A stretch of DNA of 64,000 bases from contig OX463829.1 of NCBI GenBank assembly GCA_949825045.1, forward strand, positions 26,940,715 through 27,004,714. The letters run 5' to 3'. Below the pieces are notes generated by a model. The model was not told the DNA's origin. It ran no database searches and saw only the letters and a list, made by a program, of their open reading frames with translations. Source of the DNA: Argyresthia goedartella (Eukaryota > Arthropoda > Insecta > Lepidoptera > Argyresthiidae). Position numbers and translations under genes: made by a program. Shown in pieces: positions 51,648 to 62,220 of the stretch (positions within the stretch are counted from its first letter, which is position 1; each line of letters starts with the position of its first letter).

Positions 51648-51901
51648 TTAATAATAACAATACCTTGGACACCATTTACACACATTAATCTAGCCCCAAA
51701 CTAGGATTCCCTGTATCTTGGATACTAGACAACGATACACATACTTATGTAGATAAATATTATACTTATATAGATAAACAACCAAGACTAGAGTACAAAC
51801 ATCCATTCTCATCAAACAAATATTTGCCCCCACCGGGACTCGAACCCGGGACCCTTGGTTTCGTAGGCAGCGTCACTGCCGACTCGGCCATTCGGGTCGT
51901 C
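51648..51901 (-). mobile_element. SINE S2, reverse
   Basis: AATACCTTGGACACCATTTA, GGACTCGAACCCGGGACCCT and GACTCGGCCATTCGGGTCGT. Confidence 0.85.
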
Positions 51902-53157
51902 AAAAACTGACTTTTTGACAAAACAATTCATCATGTGTATATAAAGAGAAAACTAATTAAAATACACACAATATTTACGAGAACCCTTCAATCCAACTCT
52001 CTCTATCGTTGGCCGTATCGAACCATCTTCGACACAATTTCGTCTGACCATCTGGCACATGGCCTACCTCTTTCTCTTACACAGTTTGGTCCGGGCAAGT
52101 CCATCTTTAGGTATAATCTGGGTTATGTATCGAGCTCGAGCATATTGACATTTTCTTTGTAGTGAGAAGGTTACTGCGTCGTTTACTTACCTTATGTCAC
52201 GGATGTCTGGTCTGATCCCTGCAATATCCCTAAACATTGCGATTTTAGCTTTTATAACCCCCGACGACCAAAAGAGGAGATTTATAAGTTTGAAGGGTAT
52301 GTCGGTGTGTCTGTTGTTCTGTCCGTGGCACTCTAGCTAGCGGTCAAAGGGATAGTCAGATTTTAATGCGGAGTTCTGTAAATAGTCTTGGTGGACTTCC
52401 CTGCAAAGCTTTGTTAAATTCTGTTCAATATTTGGAAATTTATCACAACAATAAGGAATAGCGGTCAAACGGGTGCAAAGATTTTGATTTAGTTTTTTGT
52501 AGTTGGTAGAAGACTTCACTGCGATAGTTCTTAGACACATTTTATTGAAATTGGTTCAGCGGTCCAAAAGTAATCAGCTTATATAGGAAACAAGTGAACC
52601 AAATTTTTGCCGTAAGTTTTCTTTCGAAGGTAAGGTCGAGAGTGTTTTAAAAGTTTAATTTATAGTTATATAGTGTCAATTTCTACTAGGCTACTTAGCC
52701 AGTTATCGATATTCTTTTTCGCGTGACACTGGGCTATCCACAGATCAAAAGGCGTGGGGATAATAATAAGAGTCTCAAACCAATTAATATTCCTAGGTAC
52801 AAACACTTTTCTTCAAAAAGAACTTTTAGAAATATAAGAAAATTCATGGGCAAGGACCATGACCTTTATCTTCTATATAAGCACTTGGTGTAAGCCCGTG
52901 TGTTATTATTTCAGATTAACAAGAACCCAAATCTTAATATATAATTTATTATAAAAACACACAGTATTATCTAACCTAGTTAGGTTTTTTATTCTTCGTT
53001 CTCGCTTACCTGTAGCGTCGGTACTATTCTATTTCGTAGACCTAGTACAGTTTACGTACAGTAAGGCAACGAATTAGTATATAGACCAGCCCAGATAATA
53101 CCTTGACTTACTGAACGAGCATAGAGTCTTGTAGTACAACAAAACAAACACAGCGTC
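51902..53157. other. no gene recognised
   Basis: CCCCGACGACCAAAAGAGGA near 52259 and a weak S3 body remnant (CAGTTATCGATATTC..GCGTGACACTGGGCT, 52690-52770) are the only repeat-like pieces. Confidence 0.4.
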
Positions 53158-53280
53158 ACCCCTTTTCCCTTACGGGGTGGCAGATGCACAACTGTGTCCA
53201 AGTTCAGCCAGTCATCAATACTCCATTCTGCATAACAGGGAGCTAGCCCATTTGCGCAGCAATGGAGATCGCAGTCTCAT
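53158..53280 (-). mobile_element. SINE S3 body
   Basis: CCCTTTTCCCTTACGGGGTG, GCACAACTGTGTCCAAG and GGGAGCTAGCCCATTTGCGC. Confidence 0.6.
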
Positions 53281-53543
53281 AATACTTACCGAGGTAAAGT
53301 GAGGTCATGTCGTTTGTCTGAAACTAGACAGAGCTGTTTATGCTAACCTGTGTCGACTTGTTTCATATTCCAGCTGCATATTTATTGCTTAATCAAGGGG
53401 AACAGCTGTTGCCTCTAAAACATAACACGGTTTCCTCTGCACGCGCTAATGTGCGTGACTACGGCCGGACCAAACTTGATAGTTGACTCTTAGGTCCTTC
53501 TCCCAATGAACGCATAAGCGACGAGAATTCTACGCGACTCTCG

Positions 53544-53657
53544 GAGACTAGTCGCCACGAAGTATCTCACATATTTTTGAATGGAGGCTCGCACACTACG
53601 CTACTGGCATACTGAATTTGATCCTGTTTGTGAGATACTTCTTGGCGACTAGTCTTC
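53544..53657. repeat. inverted repeat, 28-bp arms
   Basis: GACTAGTCGCCACGAAGTAT and CTCACA are mirrored by TGTGAGATACTTCTTGGCGA and CTAGTC; two mismatches, 57-base spacer. Confidence 0.8.
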
Positions 53658-53744
53658 AAGGAACGCGGTGTCTAATGCGTGTCGTAATGAGTGAAGGGTT
53701 AGAGTGACAAATCTACTGAAATTCGTGGAACAGTCGATTAAAGT

Positions 53745-53870
53745 CAAGTCAAAATATCTTTATTACTGCAGATATTTATTAGGACTTACTAAATGTCATT
53801 TTATGCCCCTTCTCTGCATTGGACTATTGAGGGAGAAGCAGGGCGAAGCAACTCCAACAAATTAATATGA
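53745..53870 (-). mobile_element. LINE-A 3' end fragment
   Basis: ATCTTTATTACTGCAGATAT and GGGAGAAGCAGGGCGAAGCA, diverged from the LINE-A 3' end. Confidence 0.6.
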
Positions 53871-54060
53871 ATTTTGTAGCTGAAGGTGGGCGGGCCCACT
53901 GTAGAAGGATCGGGCTCGCGAGCCACAAGCGCACGGGGCACACGATGATGTCGGTGGAGGCGCGCAGGCACGCCGATACCAACATCTCGGAAGCGCTAAA
54001 GCGTTGTTGTATTGCACTCTAAGTCGGTACAGAGTGGTGCAGTACACCGAGAATAGCAGA
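53871..54060. other. GC-rich block, unassigned
   Basis: A 130-base GC-rich stretch (GGGCTCGCGAGCCACAAGCG). Plus (SHKRTGHTMMSVEARRHADT) and minus frames are both open. No family recognised. Confidence 0.3.
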
Positions 54061-54330
54061 CGGTTTGTGTCTTAGCTGCATCGATGGAAATTAACTATTA
54101 GCAAAGCTTTTAAGTTTAGTCATATTAAGGTTTTAATTCTGTTGGTTCCGCTGACAGCACGCACATCACGTTCCAGGCATACGTCTGACGAAATAGGTGA
54201 ACTTATGGGGCATTTCCACGCAAATAACATGTTTGTATGCAGACATTTGGCAATTTGTAGTGTTGCCAATTTAAACGTAATTTGCATATTTCTGAAATAA
54301 TCATTTGTTTAGCCAGATAATCAATAGGTA

Positions 54331-54466
54331 GGTACAGTACACGGCGTATAGGTTGAACCAAAATGGCGGCATCTGCTCAGGGTAAATTATTTCTAAAACA
54401 GTCATTTTTACCTGCGCAGACGCCGCCATTGTGGTTCAACTTATACGCCGCGCTTTATACAGTACG
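54331..54466. mobile_element. MITE with about 46-bp inverted ends
   Basis: CGGCGTATAGGTTGAACCAA, ATGGCGGCATCTGC and GGTAAA are mirrored on the right (TTTACCTGCGCAGACGCCGC, TTGTGGTTCAACTTATACGC). About 30 AT-rich bases lie between. Confidence 0.8.
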
Positions 54467-54839
54467 ATTATTTTTGCTTCTCCGCTCGACACTTCTCGGT
54501 TGTAGTCGCTGAAATTTGTTTTTAACGTAGATTCATTAACCCCTAAAGTTTATGAAGTCTACGTTGTCTAAACTGTTGCATGTTGTTTATGGTTTCTGTG
54601 TTAATCTAGGCAGTGGGTTGGCTTTTTGTGGAAAGCTACGGTTATGGGAAAATATTGATAGAAGAGATCGGATTCAAAGGATCAGTTGCAACTTGACGAA
54701 TTATTTTTCGAGTTATGGGATTCAGATTTAGAAAAATAGAGAATAATTGAAAAATATTAATGGATAAACATGACATGCGTTTAAAAATAATAAAATACCT
54801 TAGACAAACCAGAAATTTAAAACTGCTGATAAAATGTCG

Positions 54840-55505
54840 TTAATACTGATGAATCATATATGTATTCACAGTACACACAACAAAAAATCAAAACACCCCA
54901 TTTATGGTTGTACACGCCGGTAACGAAAAGGGATTCGTGCCAGGAGCTCTCTTACTACATCATTCCGCGGACTCTGACGGAGATAATCACAAGGAAATGA
55001 ATTCGGAGACATAAAAAAGTGGTTGCGACAACAACTGATACCTAATTTACCGTATAATAGCGTCGTCGTAATTTATAACGCGTCTTATCATCTCACACTT
55101 GTGGAGAAGCCACCTAATTAAAATAGCAGAATAGGAGAAATGAGTTCACGGCCAGAAAGACACAATATTCCATTTGCAGCTGGTGCCAAATAACCTAAAC
55201 TGCATGGTGTAATAAAACGCCACAAAGAAAATTGTTCCGAATTTAATGTAGATAAAGTCTTGCGAGAGCATGATTACACTGCAGTTCGTTTGCGTCCGTA
55301 TCATCCGGACATTAATCCCATAGATAGACAATATTTGGGCACCATAAAATCACTGTCAAGAAGTTACTGTTAGAAAAAATCGAGATGCTGGGACCTGAAG
55401 AGTGGACGAAAGTTTGCAATCACGCAACGAAATGTGAGGGAGTAATTTGCGCTTATGGAGTAAAGCTAGATGTATTTAGTGAGACAGTGAAAGTGAGTGT
55501 GCGCG
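54840..55505 (+). pseudogene. DDE_3-type transposase relic
   Basis: Shifting frames read TDESY (first catalytic Asp), FMVVHAGNEKGFVPGALLL, DNHKEMNSET, KWLRQQLIPNLPYNSVVVIY with NASYHLTLVEKPP, then AVRLRPYHPDINPID, where Glu of NPIE is replaced by Asp, and MLGPEEWTKVCNHATKCEG. Same family as the split transposase at 33.7-44.6 kb but well diverged. The MDNASYH Asp is also altered (IYNASYH). Many stops. Confidence 0.75.
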
Positions 55506-56043
55506 TGATACATATATGTAATTTATAGGTCTAGTCTACAAAATGTGACTTCGGTTTATTACTTTTTTATACTATAAGGTAAGTAGTATTGTGATGAATA
55601 TGCAGTAATCTTTATTTCTTCCGACCTGTGCCGATAAAAGTGCAGTAGTCTGTAAATGCAGCCGTAGTTTTTTTTCTAGCATTTTCTGAATATACCATAT
55701 TGCATATTATGTGACAGGGGACTAGCCCGTTACAGGCATTGGTTAATAAAGGTTTCCTCACTATGTGCTTGGGGGGAATTGTGCCTCTGCCACCGCGTAT
55801 GGGAAAATGGGTGATGAAGTAAAAAATCTTATAGCTAGATCATAATTATATAATCGAAGAAAGTGTAACGAAAATGGTTTAAATATTACTTCAAAGTGTA
55901 ACGAAAATTACTTAAACTTTACTTTCAAGGCTCGTGTAAAGGTAAAATTAGTAACTCGATTTGTGGTTGCTGAAATTTTGCACACAACCATATTAAATAA
56001 AGTTCCCAACAGCTCACACTGTTACAACTGAGGTTACAACCTT

Positions 56044-56080
56044 GCCGGAGCGACAAGGTTGTTACCTCTGTCGCTCCGGC
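56044..56080. repeat. hairpin with 12-bp GC-rich perfect arms
   Basis: GCCGGAGCGACA and TGTCGCTCCGGC with 13 bases between. Also present in copy 2 of the duplication. Confidence 0.85.
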
Positions 56081-56224
56081 ACAACAGTGCGAAAATACAG
56101 AATTTCGGTATATTTTTTCCTTTTCTAATCACTGCTTACATGCTAATATCATAGGAAACAATAAAAACTATAAAAAAATATTTTTCCTATTTAAATCACG
56201 GAGCAAATTAGCGGCTAAAACGTC

Positions 56225-56325
56225 GCAATTTGTCGCCGCGGCGGCGGATGACGTCACATTCCACGCCACCCGCCACACTCCATGTTTGCTTCGATTATCA
56301 CCGGTGCCGATTGGTTATCCAAATC
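56225..56325. promoter_or_regulatory. promoter-like CG-rich patch with CRE and inverted CCAAT
   Basis: GCCGCGGCGGCGGATGACGT contains the palindromic CRE TGACGTCA (56249-56256), and CGATTGG follows about 60 bp on. CG dinucleotides are concentrated here in an AT-rich setting. No adjacent gene was found, so a promoter role is a guess. Confidence 0.3.
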
Positions 56326-56921
56326 TGTTTTATTTTGGTAAGATAATGGAAGAAGATAAAAAACCTTTGTAAATTTATTGAATCGTGCCAAAGTGCAATA
56401 ACACAATTAGAAGTGCTTTTTTCGAGTTCCAAGAGTTCAGAAAATACGTAAATAATGATGTGAAATAATGAGAAGAGCTGAATAATCACCAACATCATGT
56501 TCATTATGTTACATTTCTGTAGTTAGCATGGTGGGAATTCGTCGTATGGTCCGAAGTAAGTTTTGCGTAGGTTATACTTTGTTACCGGCTTAAAACCTAG
56601 TTTTCACAACAAAACTTTCGATTTGGTACGACTAAAATGTCTGTAGAAATATAGGTAGGTACTTACAATTACTTCAACTGGAAAACTGTCGCTGTTTTAT
56701 CATCGAAGTTAGTGTTTACATAAGTATTATTGAATTTATTTCATGTGTATTTGTTTATTCCACAGCATATATTTACTTAATTTATCGCAGAGTTAATGAG
56801 TTGGCATTAATACAAAGGTATTAATAAAGGTATAAAGTAATGCCAATTACAGGATAGCCTAATAAAACTTTTTTTTATTTATGCTGTAGTGGAGAACAAA
56901 AGGGTATGAGAGGGAGAAATA

Positions 56922-57295
56922 TTTTTTGACAAAGTCGGTTTAAACCACTTTGTCAAAAATTTCCCTCTTTTGACAAAGTGGTTAAAACTGACTTTGTCAA
57001 AAAAGGGACATTAGGATATTCAAGACTGTATGGGGTTAATCTAACTCAACACAGAAGTTGCTGTTAATAATTTTGTAATTATTTATTCCTGATTATCAAT
57101 TATAATAATTAGTATTGTAATATTTGTATTAGTTAAACACAACCAATTTGTTAAAGAGGTCATAAAATCAATCTGTGGGAGTTTCTACGCCCTGCTTCTC
57201 CCAAAGTGGTTCAATGGAGAGAAGAGGAAAAAAATGACGTTTGCTAAGTGAATGTAAATATCAACAGTAATAAAGACATTTGAATTTTGAATTTT
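56922..57295 (+). mobile_element. LINE-A 3' end with inverted 5' junction
   Basis: From about 56990 it follows the LINE-A 3' end (GACTGTATGGGGTTAATC...GTAATAAAGACA, GAATTTTGAATTTTG tail). Its first 37 bases (56968-57004) are preceded by an inverted copy (56922-56958, two mismatches, 9-base spacer). Confidence 0.75.
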
Positions 57296-59207
57296 GTTAC
57301 TTTTTCACTCTTTCGTAGGTTGTATTGAACATAATGATGAAAACCTTAGTAGGTAACGGATATACCATGTTATCAGCATATCTCGTTTGTCTATGTTCAG
57401 GTGTGTATGATATGTGTATAAACTTAATTAGAAATAAGAAACGAATATTTAACCTTTTTACTATTTCACTAAGCCATATTGTCATATGTAGGGTGCGCGG
57501 GCTGTTTGTGTTGAGTAGCGCTGCATAGCCGTGGTATCTGAGAACTTAGGAGGTGAAAACAAGAACCAACTAAACGACACGATAAACATATAAAAAACTA
57601 ACAAAAACGGCAAGGAAGGCCAAAAAATATGCCGAAAATCGAATGTATAAAATAGTTAACCCGCATCACAAAATTGCTTCTGGCCCCATACTAGGACATC
57701 CTGTGATGTATGGTGTCAAATACTTGATTTTATTGACAGAAATTTAAACATATGCGTAACGTATTAGTTTAAAATATGGTGTAACAATTTAGTTTACATT
57801 TACATAATTGGGCGAGAATTTTTTTTTTGGAAAATATCTCGTGTCATTATCGATTATTGCGAACTAAGAAAATTTACTTAAAAAAAAACAATACCTAATG
57901 CCATTCTATGATACGATGCTATTACGACGCTATTCACTTGAAAGACAGCGAAATAGCACAGAATAATTACTGATACTTACTGTTACTGAGGCTTTTTATG
58001 CGACCAACAAATTAGTGTCATTAGCGATTTTTTTATTGGCCCAATTAATTATTTGTCAAAGTAGAGCTATTCTTTAGGCCCTCATTTCTCCCAGCGGAAT
58101 GCTTTTCACGACATTCTATCCCTGATCTTATTTTTGGCCATATTTTAAGACAGCCACTTGGCTCCTAAAATAAATTACATTTTGTCATTTTAGGTATGAA
58201 AATCTGTGATATGAAAAAGACTTGTTTTGCCTGGCAGAAAACTGAGAGGGATATTTCAGAGAGCAGACTGCCAACCTGGTCGAGAGACACTGCAAGAAGT
58301 TTCATCATAATCTTCATCATCTCACTTAGCTCATATCGACCCACTGCTGGACGTAGGCCTTCTCAACGCCATTCCTCAATTCCTATGCCAACATCAAACA
58401 AAGATATCCCGTCGCCTTCATTAAAAAAATAAATAAATATTGGAAATGTTACTCGGATTCAAACACACCGTTATGCCTTTAGAGTGTATAAATGTATTTT
58501 GTAACTGGTATAGAATACTATAGATATATCTACTATGTAAATTACTAAGGAAAATCTATTTCCTACATTTCGTCGACTGGTACAGCTCGTAACACCCAAA
58601 CCAGTAATTATTCACGTAATTCAGTAGGCGTCTCAATCTTAGAGCGAGTCTCAATTGTGTCCCAGTCATCAGTTAGAAGATGGTATAACTTGCTCCCCTG
58701 TAAGATATTTTTGACCGAGGGTGCGAAGCGTCTTCGTTCAGGATTGGGCAAAAATGCTTTCGTATGTACGGATGTGTGTCCGGATATTCTCCTCTATGGG
58801 CCGCATTTCTCAACGTGAATCTTTGTGAGAACGTTCGATTATTAATTAGTTTTTTTTGTCGATTCACTTTTTAGAAATTTTTCGAAATGGCGGAGATATG
58901 GGGTTGAAAATGTAAAAAAATCCGCTACACCCCAAACGACTTGACAGATTTAAATGAATGAGGTATCGGTGGATTTGTGTTGGATTTGACATTAGCTATA
59001 TAATTTAAGGGAAAGGTTAATAGTTTGGATTTTGGATCGCAAATGTAGTTGACAAAGTTATTGGTGCGGCTAGTTTTATACTCTATATATGTAACCAGGT
59101 GCATTCATAATTTTGTATGTGGTATTGAAAGAAAATGCTGTCGGATTATTAAAAACTTCAAGGGGTCGGGGGTGTGATGCGGGGGTATGAAAAATAATAA
59201 TAAAAAA
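57296..59207. other. no gene recognised
   Basis: Repeat fragments only: S1 tail in reverse near 57675-57700 (TTGCTTCTGGCCCCATACTA), a LINE-type motif at 58295-58375 (CCCACTGCTGGACGTAGGCC, often part of RTE LINE relics in moths), and family F at 59047-59115. Confidence 0.5.
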
Positions 59208-59424
59208 GCGCAAATTTCCCGTTGCGCTCGCGTGGTCTTCAGCAAATTTCCTGTTGCGCTCGCGGGGTCTTCAGCAAATTTCCTGTTGCGCTCGCGGGGT
59301 CTTCAGCAAATTTCCTGTTGCGCTTGCGGGGTCTTCAGCAAATTTCCTTTTGCGCTCGCGGGGTCTTCAGCAAATTTCCTGTTGCGCTCGCGGGGTCTTC
59401 AGCAAATTTCCTGTTGCGCTCGCG
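59208..59424. repeat. 32-bp minisatellite, about 6.8 copies
   Basis: The unit GTTGCGCTCGCGGGGTCTTC plus AGCAAATTTCCT is repeated with 0-2 changes per copy. Because 32 is not a multiple of 3, all three plus frames stay open and encode the same peptide cycle; these are not genes. Confidence 0.95.
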
Positions 59425-59429
59425 AAGAC

Positions 59430-59432
<3 letters not shown>

Positions 59433-59461
<29 letters not shown>
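59433..59461. repeat. (TA)n microsatellite
   Basis: Directly follows the minisatellite. Confidence 0.9.
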
Positions 59462-59463
<2 letters not shown>

Positions 59464-60129
59464 TACACTACTCAGACACAATACTTAATAGTACTAAGAT
59501 GATTCACATGTTTTTAACATTAAGTTTTTATTATTGTCATTATGTTAAATAATAGAAGTGATCTGTACCTACATCTATATTCATAACATGGCTGTAATCT
59601 AAATTCCTTGGTGCCTGGGAAACCCACTGGGTTTATAGGCACCCGATGTAATTAGTATTAAGTTTTTATATTTTCGTAATACACGTACATACATACATAC
59701 ATACTGGTTAGCTAGGTTTCAATATTTCTACCATTGATAATTAACTTCAATTATTATATATCACACGGCTGGCATCAGTGTAGTCCTTTCATTTAGGTAT
59801 TTGTGATAGCTTCTAGAAATACTTATTTTTATAGCACGCTTATTATTCATTGATCATTTCATGAGCTCTTCTTAAAAAACCATCCACCTATTCGCTATCG
59901 ATATTTGTGAAATTACTTTATCCTATTATGAAATTTTGCATTGTATCACATTCCAGGTTGGTTAACGTCGCGTCCATGCCAGATGATATGGAAATCAAGT
60001 TATCATTAATTAGAAAGAGAGCTACTTTCAAAGGTTAACTGACTGTGATTAGTAGTTGTGCATGCCGATGCGCAGCTACACGATCTAAGCCCCTCCCACC
60101 TACCCTGGCCCCGCCTTCGCAACACTTGT
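59462..60129. other. no gene recognised
   Basis: AT-rich, with a CATACATA run near 59690. Nothing coding. Confidence 0.4.
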
Positions 60130-60335
60130 CGGAGCCTGTAGTCCCGTTGTCCCCCTTGGCTCTGTCTATGGGGTCAACGGGACGTCATTTTTTTCCGTGC
60201 CATTGTCCCCATCGTTGTCATACAGCCGATGGGGACAACGGGATATTGAGATTTGATCTGCCGTTGTCCCATTCGTAGGGTTACAGATAATAGGGATAGC
60301 GGGATATTAAGATTTGACGTGCCGTTGACCCTCTT
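60130..60335. repeat. GTTGTCCC / GGGACAACGG repeat cluster
   Basis: CCGTTGTCCC and GGGACAACGGGATATT occur alternately, with ATATTGAGATTTGATCTGCC and ATATTAAGATTTGACGTGCC as a direct pair 60 bp apart. Mixed inverted and direct copies. Confidence 0.6.
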
Positions 60336-60469
60336 AATCATATTTATTTTAAAGCTTATTTATTACAGAGTGCAAAAGGAGTTAAAATAAAACAATTTAT
60401 AGTTAAATTATTAAAGTTATGCTATGGCTTAGTTTTTGATCTGCACGGGACGTGCGTGGATAGGTGACG

Positions 60470-60675
60470 TCCACTGTAGTGTTGCTCGAGGCTATGCTGT
60501 CGAAGCGAGAAGTCCCGGGTTCGAATCCCGGCTCGGGAGGAATAAAAACAAACCATGTCTTTCGATGTTTACATGTCTATGACTCCACTGTTTCTGGTCC
60601 CCACGATACAGGGAATCCTCGTTTGGGGCCAGAAGCAATGTGAGTGCTGTGCCTGTATATAAATGATTATGGTAA
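60470..60675 (+). mobile_element. SINE S1
   Basis: GTCCCGGGTTCGAATCCCGG (B box), with the A box region altered (GACGTCCACTGTAGTGTTGC) and a full S1 tail (GATACAGGGAATCCTCGTTT, GGCCAGAAGCAATG). Confidence 0.75.
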
Positions 60676-60762
60676 CTTTCTAGTTTAGTTTAGCTTTGGA
60701 ATAGCTCAGTTTTATTGGCGGACCCATAAAAAAGTGCTTGCGTTGAGATTGTTTAATATGAC

Positions 60763-60890
60763 GTTACGCCATATTCCCACAGGTTGGCAGAAGCAGCAGT
60801 TATTCAACACTAAATTTCCGCGGCACAGGAGGCTAGCCCATCGCCGGTGAAAGCGTACAAATGTGCGTCTGCCTCCGGAAAAGGCGTGAC
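60763..60890 (-). mobile_element. SINE S3 body, diverged
   Basis: CCATATTCCCACAGGTTGGC and GGAGGCTAGCCCATCGCCGG. Confidence 0.5.
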
Positions 60891-60905
60891 GCTATGTTTG
60901 TTTAT

Positions 60906-61130
60906 GTCCCCACCGAAAGGCACGGGCTTTTACCCAAATACGGGTAAGATTAGGTCATATTCCACCACGCTGGCTCAGTGCGCGTTGATTGAGGCGTGTC
61001 TAGCTATTGGCCACTGACAGAAGACTGTCAGAAGTTATCTCAGGCTGCCGTATAGGGCCTCCGACACAGCTGTCCAACTACTTCCACGGAGTAGCGATAG
61101 TAGACGGGAGATACGACTTAAGGCCGAAGA
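60906..61130. repeat. repeat family E
   Basis: GTCCCCACCGAAAGGCACGG, CCACCACGCTGGCTCAGTGC and GAAGACTGTCAGAAGTTATC, a common body of moth SINE-like repeats. The longer of two copies in the window. Confidence 0.6.
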
Positions 61131-61854
61131 TCACAAAAAACCACTGAAGAGAGAGAGCTTTGGCAAAAAAAAAAATATTTTTTTCTTCAATAATTTCATA
61201 GGTCTCAAAAAATTATATAATATTCACAAAGAGATAATCTGGTTTAAATACTATGTCGTTATGCGATTGAATTAATTTGTCAGGGCTTTTCAATGCGAAG
61301 ATGGAGCAGGAATACTTTGGTGACAGCTTGATCTCCTAAAACAGAAATACCTACATAGGTTTTATTAATTTTACTTATGTGTACTTTACAAATTATAGGT
61401 GTGTTATATTTTAATGTACTTGTATATAGGTATACCATTATTGTTAATAAAGATCATGTAATCATGTGTATATATAAAAAAGAAAATCCTGAACATAGTC
61501 TTTATTTAAAAGGAGATTCAATTATTTTAATATAAAATTACTGGTTTTTCTCATAATTTTTATACCAAAATTTTCCTCTTTTAGAGCTCCGTATTAATCC
61601 GTAAGTTTTATCAATTAGCTTATTTCCGTTTTTCGGTAAATTCGAAAAAACACCTAATTTTTAACGTCTCCGGGCGGCCCGATGCTATTCCGCGCCGCCC
61701 GCTACCCCGCCAGGTCCGCTACCCCGCCAGGCCGACAGGTGAATGCGGCGCCCCTCACCTCAACAGCAAGAACTGAGCCTTACTTAACGTGTCACAAATA
61801 TCCAAGATTTCTTATTGGAATACCTTAGTGGAATTGGTGCATTGCAGTACCTCC
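61131..61854. other. no gene recognised
   Basis: AT-rich, with a small CG-rich piece at 61665-61755 carrying the direct repeat GCTACCCCGCCAGG. Confidence 0.4.
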
Positions 61855-61960
61855 AAATGTTGTTTACAAAGTTATTAGTGTGGCTACTTTCACACTCATG
61901 TATGTAACCAGGTGCATTCATAAGTTTGTATGTGGTTTCAGATAAATAAATGAATAAACT
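61855..61960 (+). repeat. repeat family F, uninterrupted copy
   Basis: GTTTACAAAGTTATTAGTGT, CTACTTTCACACTCATGTAT, AACCAGGTGCATTCATAAGT and a GATAAATAAATGAATAAA tail. Confidence 0.7.
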
Positions 61961-62024
61961 AAAGAGGTAGTTGATCAACTATCGACAGATAGTAAATCAG
62001 ATTGACAGTGTTTAGAATTTACGT

Positions 62025-62130
62025 TTCTTTTGTTCTTACATGTAAAACTAACATGAAGACTATTCGGGGGCTTCGCTGCGCTCGCCCCCCCTAATCTTCA
62101 CCTATGCTACCGCATTGTTTGCCCTGGTAT
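62025..62130 (-). repeat. repeat family D, variant copy
   Basis: CATGAAGACTATTCGGGGGC, TTCGCTGCGCTCGCC and CTACCGCATTGTTTGCCCTG. Confidence 0.7.
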
Positions 62131-62220
62131 TTCGTTTGCAATTCAAGTTTAAACCAATTTTATATTAAACGGTTTTAACCGTTAGTTGATCAACTAATGA
62201 GCCATATACTAAGCAGTATT

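Larger units (their letters stand above)
54718..56494 (+). repeat. duplicated unit, copy 1
   Basis: Nearly identical (about 99%) to 62221-64000, which is cut by the window edge. Differences are a 4-base insertion near 62438 (TCGA), a 1-base difference near 62965, and scattered substitutions. It contains a decayed transposase, an S3-like piece, repeat G and a CG-rich promoter-like patch. Confidence 0.9.

Noticed and set aside
59187..59552. 121-codon repetitive protein (FPVALAGSSANF repeats)
   Set aside because: Same peptide arises in all three frames of a 32-bp minisatellite; no start context or family.
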